Of a stretch of 64,000 nt of DNA, positions 61,306-64,000 are shown piece by piece. Made by a program: the position numbers and the translations under genes. The notes beneath the pieces are model-generated. The model searched no databases. It saw nothing but the letters and a program-made list of their open reading frames with translations, and had not been told where the DNA came from. Numbering within the stretch: the stretch's first letter is position 1; every line of letters starts with the position of its first letter. The DNA lies in contig NZ_JWHL01000007.1 of NCBI RefSeq assembly GCF_018132105.1, positions 1 through 64,000 on the forward strand, written 5' to 3'. This stretch comes from Methanocalculus chunghsingensis (lineage in GTDB: Archaea; Halobacteriota; Methanomicrobia; Methanomicrobiales; Methanocorpusculaceae).

Positions 61306-62886
61306 TCACTTTTTCTTGCGCTTGCCTACATCGGCTTTCTTGCCATCACGATGCCCCTTTACTGATCCCTGTTTCTTCTTCTGTTTCTCTTCAGAGACCT
61401 GTATCTGATCCGCCTCCTTCAGAGTTCCATCAATGAGGGTTATGGTCGAATCTTTCGTCAGGAGGAGATGGAATGCATCATATTTTTTATGATACCGGAC
61501 CAGCACCTGGTCGAATCTGAGGACGGATCCGTACGCGGCAGAACGCAGAGGAAGATTCCTCTCGCTCTGGTGATAGACAGGGAGAGCGGCGTAGACCTCC
61601 CGTTTGCCGGTTCCATCACAGATCCGATAGAGGAACGTCTCCTTATCCCCGATATTGCCTGAGATCTTTGAGGCGATGAGATTGATCCGCTTCCCTTCAT
61701 GGAGCTGGAGGCGGGAGAGGCGTTCTGCTTTCACGCCCGGTGCCACACGGTACGAACTCTTCTTCTTCCCATCCTTCCGATGGATGGCATAGGAGACCTT
61801 GATATCGGTATTGAGGTACCGGTACTTCTCCGGCGTCTTTGCCACCGCCACCATCAGGCGGTTTGAGCGGATCTCGGGGAAGGTGGTGAAGGTCCAGCAC
61901 CGTTCAACCATGCAGGGAACACCCCGGATATCATTGCAGGGGGAATAGATGGATAGGCCGCGGGTTTTAAGGCGGCGGGAGAGATCACGGAGTGCGGTTG
62001 CATTCGCCAGATCTGCAGGTTCACAGATGAGGAGCGTTCCGTCATCGCGGAGCCGTTCTGCAAGCCTCATCACCGCCTCCTCACGGGCAGCCGCATCGGG
62101 GATCTCATTGAGGACATTTGCGCAGACGATGAGATCATATGGCCCTTGCGGGAGTGGAGATGCGGGATCACTGATATCAGCGGCATACGGGGGTGGTGCG
62201 ATGACCGACCCGGATGCCTCCGTATATCTCCGGGTGATGGCGTTGTATGCCTCGATAAACTCCGCAGACAGTTCTATGGCATCGATTGATGCCCTGCACC
62301 CCGGCATACCGGAGAGGAGATCGGCGAGTGCCAGGGTGACAGTCCCCGGCCCTGCTCCAACATCAAGGACAGCCATCCGACCGGGAAGGAGGCGATCCTC
62401 GAGAAGTCCGGATAGGAGATGGCGCATCTGAATGAAGTAGACCGGGAGATGGTAGGCGAGATAGGCAAAGACACTGTAGCCGCTTCCGTACCGGATCATC
62501 CGATCATCACCCTCCCGCCAGTAGGTCTCTTTCTGCTTCTTTATCGCCTCGCGTATCCGCTCAAGCGTGATCGGATCATCCCAGGGTTTCCCGGTCTTTC
62601 TGCTGATATACTCCAGAATATGATCCTCAATATCCTCAGGGAGACGTTCACACCCTGATACAGCCTCCGCAGGGATGCAGGGAGGGTGCCTCAGCCACTG
62701 GATGGCATAATCATCTCCGCGCCTGACAGCCTCACATCCGTATCCGGGGAGGAGGGGGATGATCATCTCCTTCAGATCATCGAATCCGGTTAAATCCCCG
62801 TTTTGGGAATGAAACTCTGAGAGGAGAAAAAATGGCCGCTCTTCGGTCCATCGTCTGAATATCTGTTGTATCGTCTCGTCCTTCAT
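61306..62886 (-). CDS. Rsm22-like class I methyltransferase
   Basis: 526 residues. Residues 1-150 are an N-terminal helical region. The Rossmann methyltransferase core has VLDVGAGPGTVTLALADL as SAM motif I, AIELSAEF as motif II and DLIVCANVLNEIPD as motif IV, a pattern seen in Rsm22-like ribosomal methyltransferases. The C-terminal 130 residues hold an OB-like domain (VAPGVKAERLSRLQLHEGKRINLIASKISG) and a very basic tail (KKKQGSVKGHRDGKKADVGKRKKK-type), probably for rRNA. Start ATG 62886 has GAGGT upstream; the frame from 63099 overlaps the next gene. Confidence 0.75.
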   Translation of the reverse strand: MKDETIQQIFRRWTEERPFFLLSEFHSQNGDLTGFDDLKEMIIPLLPGYGCEAVRRGDDYAIQWLRHPPCIPAEAVSGCERLPEDIEDHILEYISRKTGKPWDDPITLERIREAIKKQKETYWREGDDRMIRYGSGYSVFAYLAYHLPVYFIQMRHLLSGLLEDRLLPGRMAVLDVGAGPGTVTLALADLLSGMPGCRASIDAIELSAEFIEAYNAITRRYTEASGSVIAPPPYAADISDPASPLPQGPYDLIVCANVLNEIPDAAAREEAVMRLAERLRDDGTLLICEPADLANATALRDLSRRLKTRGLSIYSPCNDIRGVPCMVERCWTFTTFPEIRSNRLMVAVAKTPEKYRYLNTDIKVSYAIHRKDGKKKSSYRVAPGVKAERLSRLQLHEGKRINLIASKISGNIGDKETFLYRICDGTGKREVYAALPVYHQSERNLPLRSAAYGSVLRFDQVLVRYHKKYDAFHLLLTKDSTITLIDGTLKEADQIQVSEEKQKKKQGSVKGHRDGKKADVGKRKKK

Positions 62887-62938
62887 CCGCAACCTCTGTA
62901 CAGATCGGATTCGAATGATGATGAATCCCCCCCATCGG

Positions 62939-64000
62939 TCAGAGGAGAAGGAGTGCCAGGAGGAAGGTCGCAAGACCGGCTCCGGCAAGCGGGAGGGTGA
63001 AGGTGATGAACGTTCCTCTGACAGAATCGTTTGTGGTTCTGTTGATGAGCCAGAAGAAAGGATCGCTTGCAAAGCTGATGACCATTGTTCCGGCAGCAAT
63101 CATGAGGAGCAGAGGAAGCGCAGGGATAAACTCAGGAAGCGTGGTTGCAGAGAGGAGATCGGCAGTGATGACTGCGGTGACGACCCTTGACCCCTGTGCG
63201 GTCTGAATGATGGCGGCAAGGAAAAAAGGCAGGATAACAAGAGGCAGCGCCATTCCAAGGAGCGCGATGGCATCCCCGGGAAGGCTGCTCGCCGCTATCA
63301 CCCCGCCAAAGGCACCTGCGCCACAGAGATCGAAGATGATCACCCCGGCATGTTTCGTCCCGTCGTTCACCGCCTTCTTCCGCAGATCCGGTGCCATGAG
63401 GAGCAGAGCGACCCCTGCACCGGCGATGAAGGCGATTGGGAGAGAGCCGAGGATACCGATACCCGGTATGAGAAAACCTGCAAGAATAATGATGACCGGG
63501 GTGGCAATCGGGGCCCAGGCAGGGATCCTCTTCCCCGGCGTGCCGGTATCCGGGGGATCTGCCGATATCCCCCGCTGGAGAACAAGGATGATTGCCGTAA
63601 GAAGGAGGAACGAGAGAGGGAGGGTGATCCGGTTGATGACGGGATCAACTCCGGGCGTCAGTGTCTGGAGGAGGGTCGCCATCACCGGTGCAGGTGCGAT
63701 GAGGACGAACGAGAAGACGGATCCGATTGCGATGATCGAGAGGAGACGCGCAGATATCACCGGGTCAGAGGAAGACCTCTGAAAAAGAGGGGCAAGGACG
63801 AGGAACGGGGTTATCGCACACATAAACGGGACGGCCAGAAGCCATCCGGCAAGCCCTGCCTGGAGGCCGGGCCGTCCTGATATGGTGCGAAGATCGGCAA
63901 GGAGGCGGGAGATCCCATTACCCGATGCAAGGGATGCAGCGATGATCGATCCACCCCAGACGGCAACACCAAGAATGGCAAAGACACGGCCTGCACCGGT
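62939..64000 (-). CDS. GntP-family permease, C-terminal part (runs off the window)
   Basis: 354 codons are visible, open to the window edge. About ten helices. The segment near the edge (TGAGRVFAILGVAVWGG) is the GntP-family motif, and DLCGAGAFGGVIAASSLP, AAIIQTAQGSRVVTAVI and FASDPFFWLINR correspond to the conserved repeat and C-terminal region of gluconate:H+ symporters. Substrate in this methanogen is unclear; related transporters carry gluconate, glycerate or other organic acids. It reads toward the methyltransferase gene, 52 bp apart. Confidence 0.85.
   Translation of the reverse strand, partial: TGAGRVFAILGVAVWGGSIIAASLASGNGISRLLADLRTISGRPGLQAGLAGWLLAVPFMCAITPFLVLAPLFQRSSSDPVISARLLSIIAIGSVFSFVLIAPAPVMATLLQTLTPGVDPVINRITLPLSFLLLTAIILVLQRGISADPPDTGTPGKRIPAWAPIATPVIIILAGFLIPGIGILGSLPIAFIAGAGVALLLMAPDLRKKAVNDGTKHAGVIIFDLCGAGAFGGVIAASSLPGDAIALLGMALPLVILPFFLAAIIQTAQGSRVVTAVITADLLSATTLPEFIPALPLLLMIAAGTMVISFASDPFFWLINRTTNDSVRGTFITFTLPLAGAGLATFLLALLLL

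Noticed and set aside
62887-63099. A 71-residue N-terminal extension of the Rsm22-like methyltransferase.
   Set aside because: It overlaps the GntP gene on the same strand, and a GAGGT site precedes the ATG at 62886.
1-64000. CRISPR arrays, insertion sequences, prophage or integrated plasmid features.
   Set aside because: No spaced repeat array, transposase, integrase or terminal repeats were recognised on either strand. The single tRNA gene shows no repeated 3' segment nearby that would suggest an attachment site.

Overview
The window is about 64 kb of a moderately GC-rich archaeal chromosome. The gene set points to a hydrogenotrophic methanogen of the order Methanomicrobiales: F420-reducing hydrogenase (frhADGB), archaeal GTP cyclohydrolase MptA, thiol:fumarate reductase (tfrAB), type III RuBisCO with ribose-1,5-bisphosphate isomerase, RNA polymerase subunit L, aIF2-beta and Cdc48. 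Promoters are archaeal (TATA boxes about 25 bp upstream of leaderless starts) and Shine-Dalgarno sites use GGAG/GAGG. The genus cannot be fixed from the sequence alone. I see no insertion sequence, prophage, CRISPR array or rRNA operon, and only one tRNA gene (tRNA-Asn).

Layout. 1-4.0 kb: partial HAD-like gene, ribose-1,5-bisphosphate isomerase, dapF, and radB/larC on the minus strand. 4.1-14.4 kb: Cdc48 ATPase, an NSS-family transporter behind an SD-sequestering hairpin, 6-phospho-3-hexuloisomerase, the minus-strand thiM-thiE-flavoprotein operon, and a cell-surface protein with a MacB-like ABC exporter. 14.5-20.3 kb: tRNA-Asn, a small regulator, lipoprotein, two M24 peptidases, an AAA ATPase with an MBL hydrolase, and rpoL. 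20.5-25.9 kb: aIF2-beta with a TRAM tail, purL, flavodoxin, ilvC, mptA. 25.9-30 kb: structured intergenic region and the frhADGB operon.

30-42.5 kb: an Mrp/Mbh-type cation antiporter cluster (E, F, G, DUF4040, MbhE-like, B, C, D and two more NuoL/MrpD-type subunits) with no hydrogenase subunits beside it. A second 596-residue NuoL-like paralogue lies 1.7 kb downstream of the first, separated by a minus-strand peptide-modifying-type radical SAM gene and a 550-bp spacer with strong RNA structure. 42.6-46.1 kb: membrane proteins, type III RuBisCO and an SRAP (YedK/HMCES) protein. 46.1-51.9 kb: an oxygen-defence neighbourhood (peroxiredoxin, CMD protein, a 41-residue desulforedoxin-like protein, zinc ribbon, flavin reductase, RadC, rubrerythrin, AI-2E-type transporter, glutaredoxin-thioredoxin reductase fusion). 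52-58.9 kb: PAS/GAF sensor, tfrBA, lysC, purM. 58.9-64 kb: a predicted secreted lipoprotein with the full R-STS-ExE signature of ADP-ribosyltransferase toxins, a coupled 61-residue protein, a NYN-domain protein, an Rsm22-like methyltransferase and a partial GntP permease.

Most interesting: the archaeal lipoprotein ADP-ribosyltransferase candidate (58931-59689); the radical SAM/antiporter-paralogue/structured-RNA neighbourhood (36.8-42.1 kb); the 62-residue in-frame extension of FrhG with a strong internal SD site; a 75-residue insertion in the second AAA lid of Cdc48; and the hairpin hiding the ribosome-binding site of the NSS transporter.
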